A stretch of 43,945 nucleotides of DNA. Origin: a virus. The translations under genes were made by a program, and so were the position numbers. The notes under the pieces were generated by a model. That model was not told the DNA's origin and made no database searches. It saw only the letters and a program-made list of their open reading frames with translations. The stretch covers positions 1 through 43,945 of IMG/VR virus record IMGVR_UViG_3300037189_030748; one strand, given 5' to 3'. Within the stretch, counting starts at the first letter, position 1; every line of letters starts with the position of its first letter. Shown here piece by piece: positions 26,932 to 35,765 of this stretch.

Positions 26932-28439
26932 TATTCAACCCTAAACTTTGCTGCAACATCGTTTATGACTATTTCTTGACCCTTGTGCAAAATCTTAAAA
27001 TCGAATGTGTATGTTCTTCCTTTTGGAAGCGCAGACATGAAAAGGTCAAAATAATGAGTCGTTGCGTCGTTTGACGTTCTTGTTCCTGGGTCGTGAAAGG
27101 GTATGACAATGTCATTGCTTTCAAAGTCTCTAACACGATAGAAACACTTGTCCACAATGACACCCGTATTTTCAAGGGGTGTCTTGACAGTAACAATTGG
27201 TTTATTGAAATTCTCAATAAACATCATAAAGCGAATTTTTTCATCATTCTTATAAGACGCTTTCATGTTGGTGATATTGATGAAATAACGCTCTGGTGTC
27301 TGCTCAAAATATGTTGTTTCTCTAGCATTGATGTTCAGTGTACCCGTGGCATAGAAAACTGTCTGATCTGCAGAAAGCCACTTGACCCCGAATGTTAAAC
27401 CTGTCGCCCCCGAACCCGTGATGTACGAGTAGATGTCAGGATCGAACATATTGACAAGAAAAGATGATTTGTACAATCCCGTAATAGGAACATTACTCAC
27501 TTTGTACTGTGATCCGCTAAATACTCTTGTGATACTTCCGGACTGAAGTTTGACAACTACACAATTGTCGCCAGTTAGCGGTGTGAGTGCTGATCCGGAA
27601 AGAAGATTGGCTGAAACACCTCGTGCATATGAGTTTAAGAAAATAGAACCTGATGTGTTAAATTCAAAGATTTGTGTCTCATCTGAAATGCTATCGTCAT
27701 ATGTGACGATTAACTGGGGACGTTTAGAAGTGTTTGTGGTATTCCTTGATGCAAATCTTTTGACAAATCTTGTCTTTGTGTCTGTTTCCTGGCTAGATGT
27801 AAAAGAGAGACGGAAACCTGAATTTGGAACTAATCCTGCAATAGCACCTGAGATGAACTTTGTGACGTTGACATTAAGATCTTCCTCACCTGTCTCAAAG
27901 ACCTGCTTTGTCTCAAATGAGATGACGCCAAAGCCTAAATCACCCTGTGTAAAGTAATCGACGCCCGGTGTAGATAAGTCACCACCAAGTTCCGCTCCTG
28001 TCATTGACCAAGTGACTGGTGTTCCTGATGTCGAAGCAGTGATAAAGTTGACAACATCAATGTCTTCAAAGTAGACGACATCACGGCCACCACCCTCATC
28101 AAAGCTTTTTGCGAGAGGGTAAACTGAAAGCGTGAAGTTGGAAGGGGTTGTCTGTCCGCCATAGACATCGTGAAGGTAGAGGCTGCAAGTAAAAGTTGGA
28201 CTATTGATATCAAAATCACCTGCGGCATAAGATGCACTAATTTCTGATAAATCAAAGTGAATTAGGCCACGGCTTAACTCAATCGAGATCGCTTCACCAG
28301 AGAAAGTATTCTCATCATAAAGCTTAAAGATATCAATTGTCCCCGCCTGACCCGTATTCGAATCAGTTGCGCGAAGAGTATTTGAGATAATCTTGTTTGT
28401 GATGTAAGCGTCTTTATCAGCTTGGATAATACGATACAT
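26931..28439 (-). CDS. DNRLRE-domain virion protein
   Basis: A 502-residue protein. The N-terminal about 255 residues fit the DNRLRE (disaggregatase-related) beta-sandwich seen in secreted adhesins: an opening segment with LIHFDLS, the strand TFTCSLYLHDVYGGQTTPSN, the TWSMTGAELGGDL stretch, VNVTKFISG, a run GFRLSFTSSQETDTKTRF, and the closing FASRNTTNTSKRPQLIVTYD. The C-terminal half is beta-rich and unassigned. It lies directly after the gp6-like gene and overlaps the next by TAATG, so it should sit on the baseplate. Adhesion to host or to other virion subunits is inferred from the fold. Confidence 0.87.
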   Translation of the reverse strand: MYRIIQADKDAYITNKIISNTLRATDSNTGQAGTIDIFKLYDENTFSGEAISIELSRGLIHFDLSEISASYAAGDFDINSPTFTCSLYLHDVYGGQTTPSNFTLSVYPLAKSFDEGGGRDVVYFEDIDVVNFITASTSGTPVTWSMTGAELGGDLSTPGVDYFTQGDLGFGVISFETKQVFETGEEDLNVNVTKFISGAIAGLVPNSGFRLSFTSSQETDTKTRFVKRFASRNTTNTSKRPQLIVTYDDSISDETQIFEFNTSGSIFLNSYARGVSANLLSGSALTPLTGDNCVVVKLQSGSITRVFSGSQYKVSNVPITGLYKSSFLVNMFDPDIYSYITGSGATGLTFGVKWLSADQTVFYATGTLNINARETTYFEQTPERYFINITNMKASYKNDEKIRFMMFIENFNKPIVTVKTPLENTGVIVDKCFYRVRDFESNDIVIPFHDPGTRTSNDATTHYFDLFMSALPKGRTYTFDFKILHKGQEIVINDVAAKFRVE

Positions 28440-28447
28440 TTTTTCTC

Positions 28448-30298
28448 CTAAATCGAATTCCCGATGATATCAACATCGGGATATTTGACCTCAAATATTC
28501 CACCAAGGGGCGGGTTAAAGACGCCCCGAACAATTGATCTTTTGGGACTAATTGAAATAGATGAATAATCTCTATCATCAATTTCCCCTGTTAGACTTGT
28601 AAATTTATAGCTATCTAAACTTAACACACCATCTTGATTGATGATGAGATTGACAAGATCGGCAACACGAATTCCGCCGTCGATGTGCATGTTCGTGGTA
28701 GCAAGATATTCAATAAGCGCATTGTTGATTCTTGTGATAACACCTGACTTATCTTCTTTATCATCAATGACAACGTTATAAGTGAATCCAATATTCACAA
28801 TTTTTGCGTCAAGTATGTCGAATGAATCAGATACAACTCTGAATTCATTGATGTAAGTTGAGATATTTCTTTTTAATGTGTCAGGTGACTTTTCAAGATA
28901 ACCAATTGAATTTCTGCTAACAAGGAACAAGAGCGAAGAGAGAGGATTAACTGGATTGGGCTGAATTCCCACTCGGAAAGCACGACCAAAATTTGTTGGC
29001 ATCAAGAAGATTCTTGCAATTAGATCTTCTTTTGAAACAACGCGGTTCTGTGAGTTTCTGACGCTCAGGGCGACAGATCGCAAATCTTCCAATGTGGGGG
29101 CATTTTCACCACCCTGGGCAGCCGATGGATTATTGATCTGGATGGTGGCTCTAATTGCGGAAGATTTCGCAGGAAGTACGCTTGGGCTAAATTTGGTATC
29201 AAGATTTGCAATTGTTCTTATTGTATTAGGTGAAACGTTGTGTGAGATTCCACCACCAAATCGATATCTAACCCTCACAGTTGTATTAACAGGAGTGATA
29301 CCTAAGCTTTTTGACCCAAGAAGAGAATTTGGATCAATTGATACCCTCGAGAATACCTTCTTGTCGCCAAAAAGAGGTAGCGAAACTTCACTAGGATCAG
29401 GCAGAATATCGTTATCCAAAGTATCAGCTCGACCAGATCCAAACACGATTGTAACAGTGCCCGTGTCAGCATCAGCACGTGTAGTAAATCTATATGGTGC
29501 TGGAACGACTGCTAGCGCATTTTCAACAGATGCGGCATCATTATTAAAGTTTTCAATTGATTTAAAGACAGTGTCCTGAGAAAGTGACTCTACTTCATAG
29601 TACTCATTGCTGTCAGAGTCCTTGACAAGGAGAATTTCACTAACATTAGAATTGGATAATGTAATTGTTTTGAAAGGGGTTACATCACTTCCAAAATTAA
29701 ACTGTTCTTCTACAACACCTCCTGATGCACACGTTCCAGTTCTTGTGACAAAAAACGAAGAAGGATTACCATTTGAATCAGTTGATGCTACTGAGTATTT
29801 TGCAACAAGCCTTCCAAATCCATCTCTTTCAGAAAAATCTAATGCCCTCATGAGAGTAAAAGAGATTCCAGAATTAGAGAGAACTCTTGTTCCCGTTCTC
29901 AAAATGAGCATCTGGGCTGTTTTTGGCTGATAACCTGCTTGTGTTAATTCTGCATCAACTGTAAATGTAAAATCCACATCGCAGTAAGCAGGTGATGCTC
30001 CACGAATCTTGACACCTGAGAGTCTTATTAGTCTCTCAACATTTCTTCTTTCGACTGCCGTGTCAAGACCTAGTTCATTAAATTGATGATCTAAATAAAA
30101 AGCAGTTAAATCACCAACAAATGCCGTAAAGTCTAAAAGCATTCCGCCGACAGATGCTTCAGAAAAATCTTGAATCTTGTCAGGAAAATAAACTTTAGCA
30201 TATTCAATCAGATCTGATCTGATTGAATCAAAATCTTTTGACAGATAGTTTCTCTGTCTTTTTAATTTGAGATCCTTTTTGACATTTGTCAGCGACAT
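28448..30298 (-). CDS. Baseplate wedge protein, gp6/J-like
   Basis: A 616-residue homologue of the baseplate wedge subunit family (T4 gp6, 660 aa; P2 J). The N-terminus has the recognisable pattern KRQRNYLSKDFDSIRSDLIE, then DFSEASVGGMLLDFTAFVGD and FYLDHQFNELGLDTAVERRN, the helical part that dimerises to form the ring around the hub. The middle is beta-rich, and the end contains the strand-rich domain near GGIRVADLVNLIINQDGVLS that corresponds to the J-like C-terminal fold. It lies directly after the gp25-like gene, the same order as T4 25-6. In contraction the gp6 ring transmits the baseplate switch to the sheath. Confidence 0.93.
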   Translation of the reverse strand: MSLTNVKKDLKLKRQRNYLSKDFDSIRSDLIEYAKVYFPDKIQDFSEASVGGMLLDFTAFVGDLTAFYLDHQFNELGLDTAVERRNVERLIRLSGVKIRGASPAYCDVDFTFTVDAELTQAGYQPKTAQMLILRTGTRVLSNSGISFTLMRALDFSERDGFGRLVAKYSVASTDSNGNPSSFFVTRTGTCASGGVVEEQFNFGSDVTPFKTITLSNSNVSEILLVKDSDSNEYYEVESLSQDTVFKSIENFNNDAASVENALAVVPAPYRFTTRADADTGTVTIVFGSGRADTLDNDILPDPSEVSLPLFGDKKVFSRVSIDPNSLLGSKSLGITPVNTTVRVRYRFGGGISHNVSPNTIRTIANLDTKFSPSVLPAKSSAIRATIQINNPSAAQGGENAPTLEDLRSVALSVRNSQNRVVSKEDLIARIFLMPTNFGRAFRVGIQPNPVNPLSSLLFLVSRNSIGYLEKSPDTLKRNISTYINEFRVVSDSFDILDAKIVNIGFTYNVVIDDKEDKSGVITRINNALIEYLATTNMHIDGGIRVADLVNLIINQDGVLSLDSYKFTSLTGEIDDRDYSSISISPKRSIVRGVFNPPLGGIFEVKYPDVDIIGNSI

Positions 30299-30304
30299 CT
30301 TTGA

Positions 30305-30775
30305 TTACCCGATGTTTGTGAGAATGATCTCAACTGTCTTTGAAGAAGAAGAAGCCCTTGGTATAGAAAAAACCACTGTAATTTTTAATTTAGAAATGCC
30401 ATTTTGGTCTGTGGAGAGAATAGACGTCTCAAATGTATTCAGGCTCACGTAAGGCATGTACTTTTCAGTTGTTGCCTTCACAAGCATCATTGCCCGCTCA
30501 TCATAATCTGACTGTGCCAGTCTTTCTGTGAGAAGCACCCTAAGGTTTGCTCCAAAATCATACAGCGGAAGTCTTTCACCATGATTGGTTAAAAGCATAT
30601 TTCTAAAATTATCAATTATTTGATCTAAAGGAGCAGTTGACATCTCAACTGGTCCACCCACCTTACGTGAGTAAATGACAGGTGTAATAATACCGACAGG
30701 TTTGGGCTGAACAGTTTGAACTGAGCGCGGATTGTTTGTGACTTCTCCGACGCTTTTAAAGCTGATTGCTGCCAT
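30305..30775 (-). CDS. Baseplate wedge protein, gp25/W-like
   Basis: A 156-residue protein of the GPW/gp25 family (T4 gp25, 132 aa). The conserved core is visible: APLDQIIDNFRNMLLTNHGE, then RLPLYDFGANLRVLLTERL, and the strand KLKITVVFSIPR near the end. The N-terminal about 40 residues (KSVGEVTNNPRSVQTVQPKP) are an extension. In the virion this small protein binds gp6 and starts sheath polymerisation. It sits between the tip/hub gene and the gp6-like gene, as in related phages. The resemblance to lysozyme noted for this family is not catalytic. Confidence 0.93.
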   Translation of the reverse strand: MAAISFKSVGEVTNNPRSVQTVQPKPVGIITPVIYSRKVGGPVEMSTAPLDQIIDNFRNMLLTNHGERLPLYDFGANLRVLLTERLAQSDYDERAMMLVKATTEKYMPYVSLNTFETSILSTDQNGISKLKITVVFSIPRASSSSKTVEIILTNIG

Positions 30776-30794
30776 GTTAATATGTATGCGGCAG

Positions 30795-31949
30795 TTAAGA
30801 ACCCAAGATCTTTGTAGATCTGATTGAGCTCATGGCAGCTTCAACATTTCCTACTGCTTGACCAATCGATGTATTTGAAGGTGTAATTGCAACTGTTGCT
30901 GCACCTGATGCTAATCCATCTACAATTCCGGCAATTGCTGTTAATCCTGCTTGCAATCCCCCAGCAATGTCCTCGATTCCTGAGATTACTTTTCGAAATT
31001 CATCATATCGAAGATAAGGCTGATCATCAGAGTCACCTGACAGCTTTATCTGTTTTGCAGGTGTAATCACAATATTACCATCATTCTTAATGATGATTGT
31101 TGATCGATTATCTTCTGGTCCTGCAATGATTTTTAGATCATTTTGTGCAAAAATCCTAACAGCGCCTGTTTTCAGTGAGATTGTAGGGATTGCGTCGCTA
31201 CTTTCACCAGGAAGATTGTAATACTCATCTGCATTAAATTTTTGTGAAACTGTCAATCGAGATGAGTCATCAACACTAAGCTGTGCTGATTTTGCAGGCT
31301 TAACAACCTCGTAATACTTTTCTGAATTTTTAATATTTTCGGCTTGTGAAGTTCCTGAAATACCTGCGACAATATTGATCGTCGCAGAACCGCCTTCGCT
31401 CTCATTTGAGAGATTGATTAAAGTGCCATTTGATCCCTGGAGAGACAAATCTGTTGATTTGCACTTAACTGGAAGTGTCGGTTCACCAATGAATTCTTTT
31501 CTTGAAATTGCATTTTTTCTAACATCTTCAAGTGAAACGACAGACATCCTTGCATCATAAAAAGTGCTAGAAACCTTTTGCTTTCCTCCCGTGTCTTTTT
31601 CAAGAAGGGGAAAAAGTCTAGCTCGATCATCATGGGTGAAATTTAAGTCTTCTGCAGACGTATTTTGAACTTTTCTAGAAAGCCAGTAAGGAACTAGATG
31701 TGACTTTTGCTCAAAAGCCCACGCTCTTTCACCTGATTTTATGGGCATGCTGATGTGTGAAAGGGCGGGATAGTAGACCTTTTTTTGATTATTTCTTTCT
31801 CCATCAATTGGGATCCCAATAATAGTTCCATTGGGACAATTTTGAAGAAATTGTGAATTTATTAAATTAGAGTTTAATTTTATAATATCATCATTTGTGA
31901 GACTCTTGTAATCGGCAACATAATCAACAACAAGGATCTCATACAACAT
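30795..31949 (-). CDS. Baseplate tip/spike protein with OB-fold (gp5/gpV-like)
   Basis: A 384-residue protein. Its N-terminal about 120 residues resemble the OB-fold of baseplate tip proteins in large phages: GTIIGIPIDGERNNQKKVYY, the HISMPIKSGERAWAFEQK strand pair, PYWLSRKV and DLNFTHDDRARLF. Residues about 160-330 are made of short regular beta segments with turns (SLKTGAVRIFAQNDLKIIAG then STIIIKNDGNIVITPAKQIK), consistent with a trimeric beta-helix. The C-terminus is Ala/Gly-rich. T4 gp5 has a lysozyme domain between OB-fold and helix; no such domain is present here. It probably forms the membrane-piercing tip. Gene order tip, gp25, gp6 supports this. Confidence 0.8.
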   Translation of the reverse strand: MLYEILVVDYVADYKSLTNDDIIKLNSNLINSQFLQNCPNGTIIGIPIDGERNNQKKVYYPALSHISMPIKSGERAWAFEQKSHLVPYWLSRKVQNTSAEDLNFTHDDRARLFPLLEKDTGGKQKVSSTFYDARMSVVSLEDVRKNAISRKEFIGEPTLPVKCKSTDLSLQGSNGTLINLSNESEGGSATINIVAGISGTSQAENIKNSEKYYEVVKPAKSAQLSVDDSSRLTVSQKFNADEYYNLPGESSDAIPTISLKTGAVRIFAQNDLKIIAGPEDNRSTIIIKNDGNIVITPAKQIKLSGDSDDQPYLRYDEFRKVISGIEDIAGGLQAGLTAIAGIVDGLASGAATVAITPSNTSIGQAVGNVEAAMSSIRSTKILGS

Positions 31950-31951
31950 TT

Positions 31952-32335
31952 TTAATCATCCTCACTAATTTGATCAAATATTGAATTTGTATCAATGGGC
32001 TTATTGTCTTCTTTCATCAATAACTCAGCAAGCTTGATGAGCTGATCATTTGCACGTGACATTCTCTCAATGTATTTGACAACAACGGGTCCCATTATTG
32101 TATGATTAGCAGTATTCCCTTTTAGCTGCATAATCGTGTCTGTGTAAAGAATTGATGCGCTTTCTCTATCAGAAACTGCGTTCTTATAGATTTCTGACCA
32201 GAGAATACGCTTTTTATCATCAATTCCTTCAATCGAAGAGAGCATCTCATCAAATTGTTGAACTTTCTTCTCTTTTGTCTTGAGAATATCAAGTTGTGCG
32301 CTTACAACATCGACTTCTACAGGCTTTTTTGCCAC
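31952..32335 (-). CDS. Small conserved helical protein next to the sigma factor
   Basis: A 127-residue, mainly helical protein. It has a charged start (KTKEKKVQQFDEMLSSIEG), a central segment LWSEIYKNAVSDRESASILY and a conserved-looking phrase GPVVVKYIERMSRANDQLIK, followed by an acidic end (SIFDQISEDD). I do not recognise it with certainty. It stands 9 bases after the gp55-like sigma gene and 2 bases before the tip gene. A short acidic tail with a hydrophobic patch could suit a sigma-accessory factor such as T4 gp33, but no clear flap-binding motif is present, so this is a low-confidence idea. A tail chaperone is another option. Confidence 0.8.
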   Translation of the reverse strand: MAKKPVEVDVVSAQLDILKTKEKKVQQFDEMLSSIEGIDDKKRILWSEIYKNAVSDRESASILYTDTIMQLKGNTANHTIMGPVVVKYIERMSRANDQLIKLAELLMKEDNKPIDTNSIFDQISEDD

Positions 32336-32344
32336 GTGCGCTCC

Positions 32345-33061
32345 TTAAAAGATATCAAATTCACATTCTGTCATTGCTTCTCGATAGTGCTTTTTAATCG
32401 AGGACATCGCAGTTGATATTTGTTTTGTCGTAAGGTTGGTCATTTCACGAATATAGACAAAAACTGCACGTTTATTAAAGAAATCAATTTCATCTATATT
32501 TTGAAATAATTTTGTAATAGCTTCCATACAAATTCTTTCATGTTCTTGCTCGATTCTGTCATTAATCTCAAAGAACATCATATCAATTTGTTCAAGCTGA
32601 TTTGCCTTCTTTCCTGCAGATCCGTAAAGCTCAAATGATGGTTCAATAACATCAACAACTTCAATCTCAGGAACTATTGCTTTATCATCAATATTAATAT
32701 GCTTTTTTGAATGCTTTATTATCTGACGCATTCGTACAATAATCCAGTTCTTTGCTACAACATTAAAATATGAAAAAGCTTTAGAACCTCTATTCGCATC
32801 AAACTTATTCAATTTTTCATAAAGAAAACTGATGCAATCATTTTTAAAATCTTCAACAATCACATGTGCGTTAGCACCATGGATAAAGATAAGATTCTCA
32901 ACTAACTTAGAAAAAGCAGGAAGAATATCTTCAGAATAAATCTTTTCTCTTTCTCCGGGATTAGTTTCTGTTTGAAACTTTACAATAGCATCATGAGTTC
33001 CCGAATGAAAATAGAGCTTCAGATCATTCTTCTTTGTTGATTTCTTTCTGGTCTTTTTCAT
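32345..33061 (-). CDS. Late-transcription sigma factor (gp55-like)
   Basis: A 238-residue protein related to T4 gp55 (185 aa). Sigma region 2 is visible: EDILPAFSKLVENLIFIHG, then EDFKNDCISFLYEKLNKFDA and GSKAFSYFNVVAKNWIIVRM, which in sigma factors binds the beta' coiled coil and melts the promoter. A C-terminal helical part (about 180-238) includes TKQISTAMSSIKKHYREAM, a helix-turn-helix-like stretch. I take ATG at 33061 (MKKTRKKSTKK) over the TTG at 33100, because the latter only adds a hydrophobic leader. It would direct host RNA polymerase to late promoters of the virion operon that follows. It overlaps the preceding membrane-protein gene by 38 bases. Confidence 0.88.
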   Translation of the reverse strand: MKKTRKKSTKKNDLKLYFHSGTHDAIVKFQTETNPGEREKIYSEDILPAFSKLVENLIFIHGANAHVIVEDFKNDCISFLYEKLNKFDANRGSKAFSYFNVVAKNWIIVRMRQIIKHSKKHINIDDKAIVPEIEVVDVIEPSFELYGSAGKKANQLEQIDMMFFEINDRIEQEHERICMEAITKLFQNIDEIDFFNKRAVFVYIREMTNLTTKQISTAMSSIKKHYREAMTECEFDIF

Positions 33062-33347
33062 TTTGATTAGAATTCCCAAAATTTGAGAGGCTACTAGCAA
33101 TCTTTAGAATCAGTGCTTGACTCTCCCTAATCTCATGAATAACCTGTCGAACTTCGACAGAATCAAAAAACACGGGCTTCTCAAGAATCTTTCCAAAAAT
33201 AGCATATCTCTGGTCAAGTTCATCGAGACTGTCCTCGATGACGTCTTGAATTCTCAGGATAATTATCCCAAATCTAACATTGAAATATACTGAAATTCCT
33301 AATAAAGCTGAAAGTACTAGAAAACAGGTAATTTCAAGAATCATCAT
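33024..33347 (-). CDS. Small membrane protein with N-terminal anchor
   Basis: A 107-residue protein. Residues about 3-31 (ILEITCFLVLSALLGISVYF onward) form one transmembrane helix, followed by an amphipathic, acidic helix and a conserved-looking core LEKPVFFDSVEVRQVIHEIR. The tail is Lys/Glu/Asn-rich and disordered. The most likely topology is anchored with the core in the cytoplasm, as no signal-peptidase site is apparent. I do not know its function. The ATG overlaps the TGA of the upstream glycosyltransferase (ATGA), and its 3' end overlaps the sigma gene start in another frame, so its translation may modulate sigma synthesis. Two adjacent ATGs can start it. Confidence 0.82.
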   Translation of the reverse strand: MMILEITCFLVLSALLGISVYFNVRFGIIILRIQDVIEDSLDELDQRYAIFGKILEKPVFFDSVEVRQVIHEIRESQALILKIASSLSNFGNSNQNEKDQKEINKEE

Positions 33348-34498
33348 TTCAGAATCTCTTGGAAGACGTGTTCGTAGATGCTAAGAATTTTTTCCTTTGA
33401 ATAGAGAGCTTGACACTTTGGTTTTAGCTCATTTGCCCACTGCTTAGGCACTTCAGAAGACTCACGAAACTTTTTTATCTTCTTTTTAAAGTTTGTCTCG
33501 CTTGGCTGAGCCCAACGTGAACCCTTGACAAAGATTCTTCCATCAACCCTTTCATCAGCAATTGGAATAAGAGAATATTCAATCTTTCCCCACTTGCCAA
33601 CATTTAGAAACTCGGTATGTGCTGACCAGTCGGTAGCAATCACAGGTAATCCTGATGCAGCAGCCTCAAGTAAAGGGAGTCCGTATCCCTCACCACGAGT
33701 TAGGCTTACTAACGCCTTAATCTTTGGATGACGATACAGAGAAGAAATCTCTTCATTTGTCATATTTCCATGAATCAAATAAACAGGCATATTACTTGAT
33801 GCACGAACCTGCTTGATGACGTTCTGAAGTGTGACAGATGTTATCTGTTTGTCAATTGTTGTTCCTCGACCGCTATTGGTCTTAATAATAAGTCCAACAT
33901 CTTTATCATTCTCAAATGTCTCACAAATCCACTTAATCGTATCAATGATGTTCTTTCTATCAACTGCTGAACTAGCAGCTGTCATCTGGCTGACGATTAA
34001 GAAATTAAAGGGAGTTCGAAGTTCAAGATCGATCTCTGATGTTGTGTCAGTGATTTCGGGCATGAACCACTCAGGGACCACATAGATTGGTGGATTAACT
34101 TTGCCCGTCTTTTCAAGAACACCCTTAGTAAATTTTGATGGAACAATGATTGCTGACATTTTATTACAGCCATCAATCCAGCTGGGATTACAGATATCAG
34201 TCTCAACTGCAGCTGTTACACCTACGTTGATCTTTGCAAGCTGATCTGACCACTCATCTGGAAGCTGAACTTGGAATGATACATCAAAACCTGATTGCAG
34301 GTCTGATGACTTTCTCATTATTTCACCAACTAATCCATTCTCACTTTCAGTATTAATCAGCCACGATGTATTCCCCCACTGAACAATTTGAGTGAAAATC
34401 TCGACATTGGGAATCTGCTTGACAGCCTCAAAAACTTGTCGACTATGTTGCCCATATCCTGAAATGCTCAGGAGGGGTGCTCTAACAACGACCTTCAT
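33344..34498 (-). CDS. GT4-family glycosyltransferase
   Basis: A 384-residue GT-B fold enzyme. The start strand with glycine loop is MKVVVRAPLLSISGYGQHSR; the C-terminal nucleotide-sugar site has EGYGLPLLEA (270-279), the E-x7-E type motif of family GT4, followed by ASGLPVIATDWSAHTE. It would transfer a sugar from a nucleotide donor with retention; the donor and acceptor cannot be read. I choose ATG at 34498, which overlaps the upstream TGA (TGATG), over the TTG at 34540. It is paired with a second GT4 gene. Possible targets are a virion glycoprotein, phage DNA or a host-surface glycan. Confidence 0.88.
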   Translation of the reverse strand: MKVVVRAPLLSISGYGQHSRQVFEAVKQIPNVEIFTQIVQWGNTSWLINTESENGLVGEIMRKSSDLQSGFDVSFQVQLPDEWSDQLAKINVGVTAAVETDICNPSWIDGCNKMSAIIVPSKFTKGVLEKTGKVNPPIYVVPEWFMPEITDTTSEIDLELRTPFNFLIVSQMTAASSAVDRKNIIDTIKWICETFENDKDVGLIIKTNSGRGTTIDKQITSVTLQNVIKQVRASSNMPVYLIHGNMTNEEISSLYRHPKIKALVSLTRGEGYGLPLLEAAASGLPVIATDWSAHTEFLNVGKWGKIEYSLIPIADERVDGRIFVKGSRWAQPSETNFKKKIKKFRESSEVPKQWANELKPKCQALYSKEKILSIYEHVFQEILK

Positions 34499-35739
34499 CA
34501 AATCTCCTTCAGCGTGAATGTCTTGCGATTCTTCTTCCAATTAGTCACAAGATTAGAAGCTGTTGAATGCCAATCATCAATTGTTTTATCAAAGCTAAAT
34601 TCTGTTCTTGCGTACTCAAAAACCTTCTTGCTGAGATTTTTTCGTTCGGTGTCAGACAAGGAATACATCTTCATGATTGCACGTGCTGTATTCTCGCAGG
34701 TGACAAAATCTTCATAGATGTAGGGAACACCTTGTGAACCGACAAGTGTTTTAAAGTCGATGTCAAGAGCTGCACCATTGTGCGATCCATCTCGATAATC
34801 AACCACCTGTCTAGTCAGACCACCTGTCTTTGCTGCGACAATGGGAACACCAGCATTCATTGCCTCAAGTGTGGCTAGACCAAAGCCTTCAGCAAAAGAG
34901 ATATTGATGCAAAAATCGGAAACATTATACAAGATATTCATCTTGTCAAATCCGAGACGCTCTTTGGAAAATATGATATTTTCTTGAATTCCAAGATGCT
35001 CGGCAACCGCGTAAAGATTTGGCCCTTCCTGATCAAGGGGGTCGGTGTGCAGGATAAGGGTTGCTCGCTTGTGCCCTCGTGTCCTTTGAAGATCATCTAA
35101 GAATATCTTCCAAGACTCTAGAACATCACTTGGACGCTTCCGTCGTGCATTTCTATTAACCCAAATTCCCACAAAGTGATCTAGACGATTCTTGCCAAGA
35201 AGCTGGAGCTTATAGTTGCGCTTCTCTGAATCAGAAAGCGGATAAAAGAGATCCGCTGGAAGAGCGTGTGGAATGAAATTTGTCTTATCAGGGAAGCGAT
35301 CTTTGAGCTGGGTGTATGTCGCATGTGAGTGACAGTTGATTAAGTCAGTAGCCTCATACATGGGCGCATTGAAAGCAGGATAAGGTTCATTATCCCAAAC
35401 ATGCCACCATGCGATAGGACACACCTGATGAATCTCATCTTCCATCTCAAAGAGCCAGACAAAAAATCTTGGGTCTGTAAAAATGAGAATGAGATCGGGC
35501 TTTTCAGTTGCCAAAGTGACCCTTAAAAGGTCTCTATTACCAAAACCATCAATTGGTTTAATGATAAAGTCTTCATTGACAACGATGGTCCTGTAATCAG
35601 AATGCTTGACTGCGGCGCCAAACTGTCTGAATGTCCATCCGCCTCGGTTGAGGAGGCCATTCACAAGGTGACGTGTTTGTGTTCCGACACCTGATGTCGA
35701 GAGAGCGTGGTCAGATAGGATGAGAACTTTCTTTTTCAT
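34498..35739 (-). CDS. GT4-family glycosyltransferase
   Basis: A 413-residue GT-B glycosyltransferase. The N-terminal glycine-rich loop is DHALSTSGVGTQTRHLVNGL (10-29), the basic linker NRNARRKRPSDVLESW (195-210) is typical for binding donor phosphates, and the E-x7-E motif is EGFGLATLEA (284-293), followed by AGVPIVAAKTGG. A WWHVWDNEPYPAF stretch (111-123) is distinctive and may line the acceptor site. It is only weakly like its neighbour, so the two probably add different sugars in sequence. The gene starts with ATG 26 bases after the PD-(D/E)XK nuclease stop and ends in a TGATG overlap with the second transferase. Confidence 0.9.
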   Translation of the reverse strand: MKKKVLILSDHALSTSGVGTQTRHLVNGLLNRGGWTFRQFGAAVKHSDYRTIVVNEDFIIKPIDGFGNRDLLRVTLATEKPDLILIFTDPRFFVWLFEMEDEIHQVCPIAWWHVWDNEPYPAFNAPMYEATDLINCHSHATYTQLKDRFPDKTNFIPHALPADLFYPLSDSEKRNYKLQLLGKNRLDHFVGIWVNRNARRKRPSDVLESWKIFLDDLQRTRGHKRATLILHTDPLDQEGPNLYAVAEHLGIQENIIFSKERLGFDKMNILYNVSDFCINISFAEGFGLATLEAMNAGVPIVAAKTGGLTRQVVDYRDGSHNGAALDIDFKTLVGSQGVPYIYEDFVTCENTARAIMKMYSLSDTERKNLSKKVFEYARTEFSFDKTIDDWHSTASNLVTNWKKNRKTFTLKEI

Positions 35740-35765
35740 TTTTTAATCACACATAAACATAAACT

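Noticed and set aside
29094-29579. 161-codon open frame on the plus strand
   Set aside because: It lies wholly inside the gp6-like wedge gene, has no known domain and no ribosome site; it is a shadow frame. The same holds for the other plus-strand frames, for example 27550-27957 and 14926-15285.
30795-31949. Tail lysozyme as in T4 gp5
   Set aside because: No lysozyme catalytic region is present between the OB-fold and the repeat region.
33062-33100. TTG start for the sigma factor
   Set aside because: It would add a short hydrophobic stretch unlike sigma factors; ATG at 33061 gives a normal basic N-terminus.
34499-34540. TTG start for the 384-residue glycosyltransferase
   Set aside because: The ATG at 34498 overlaps the upstream TGA and starts exactly at the first Rossmann strand.
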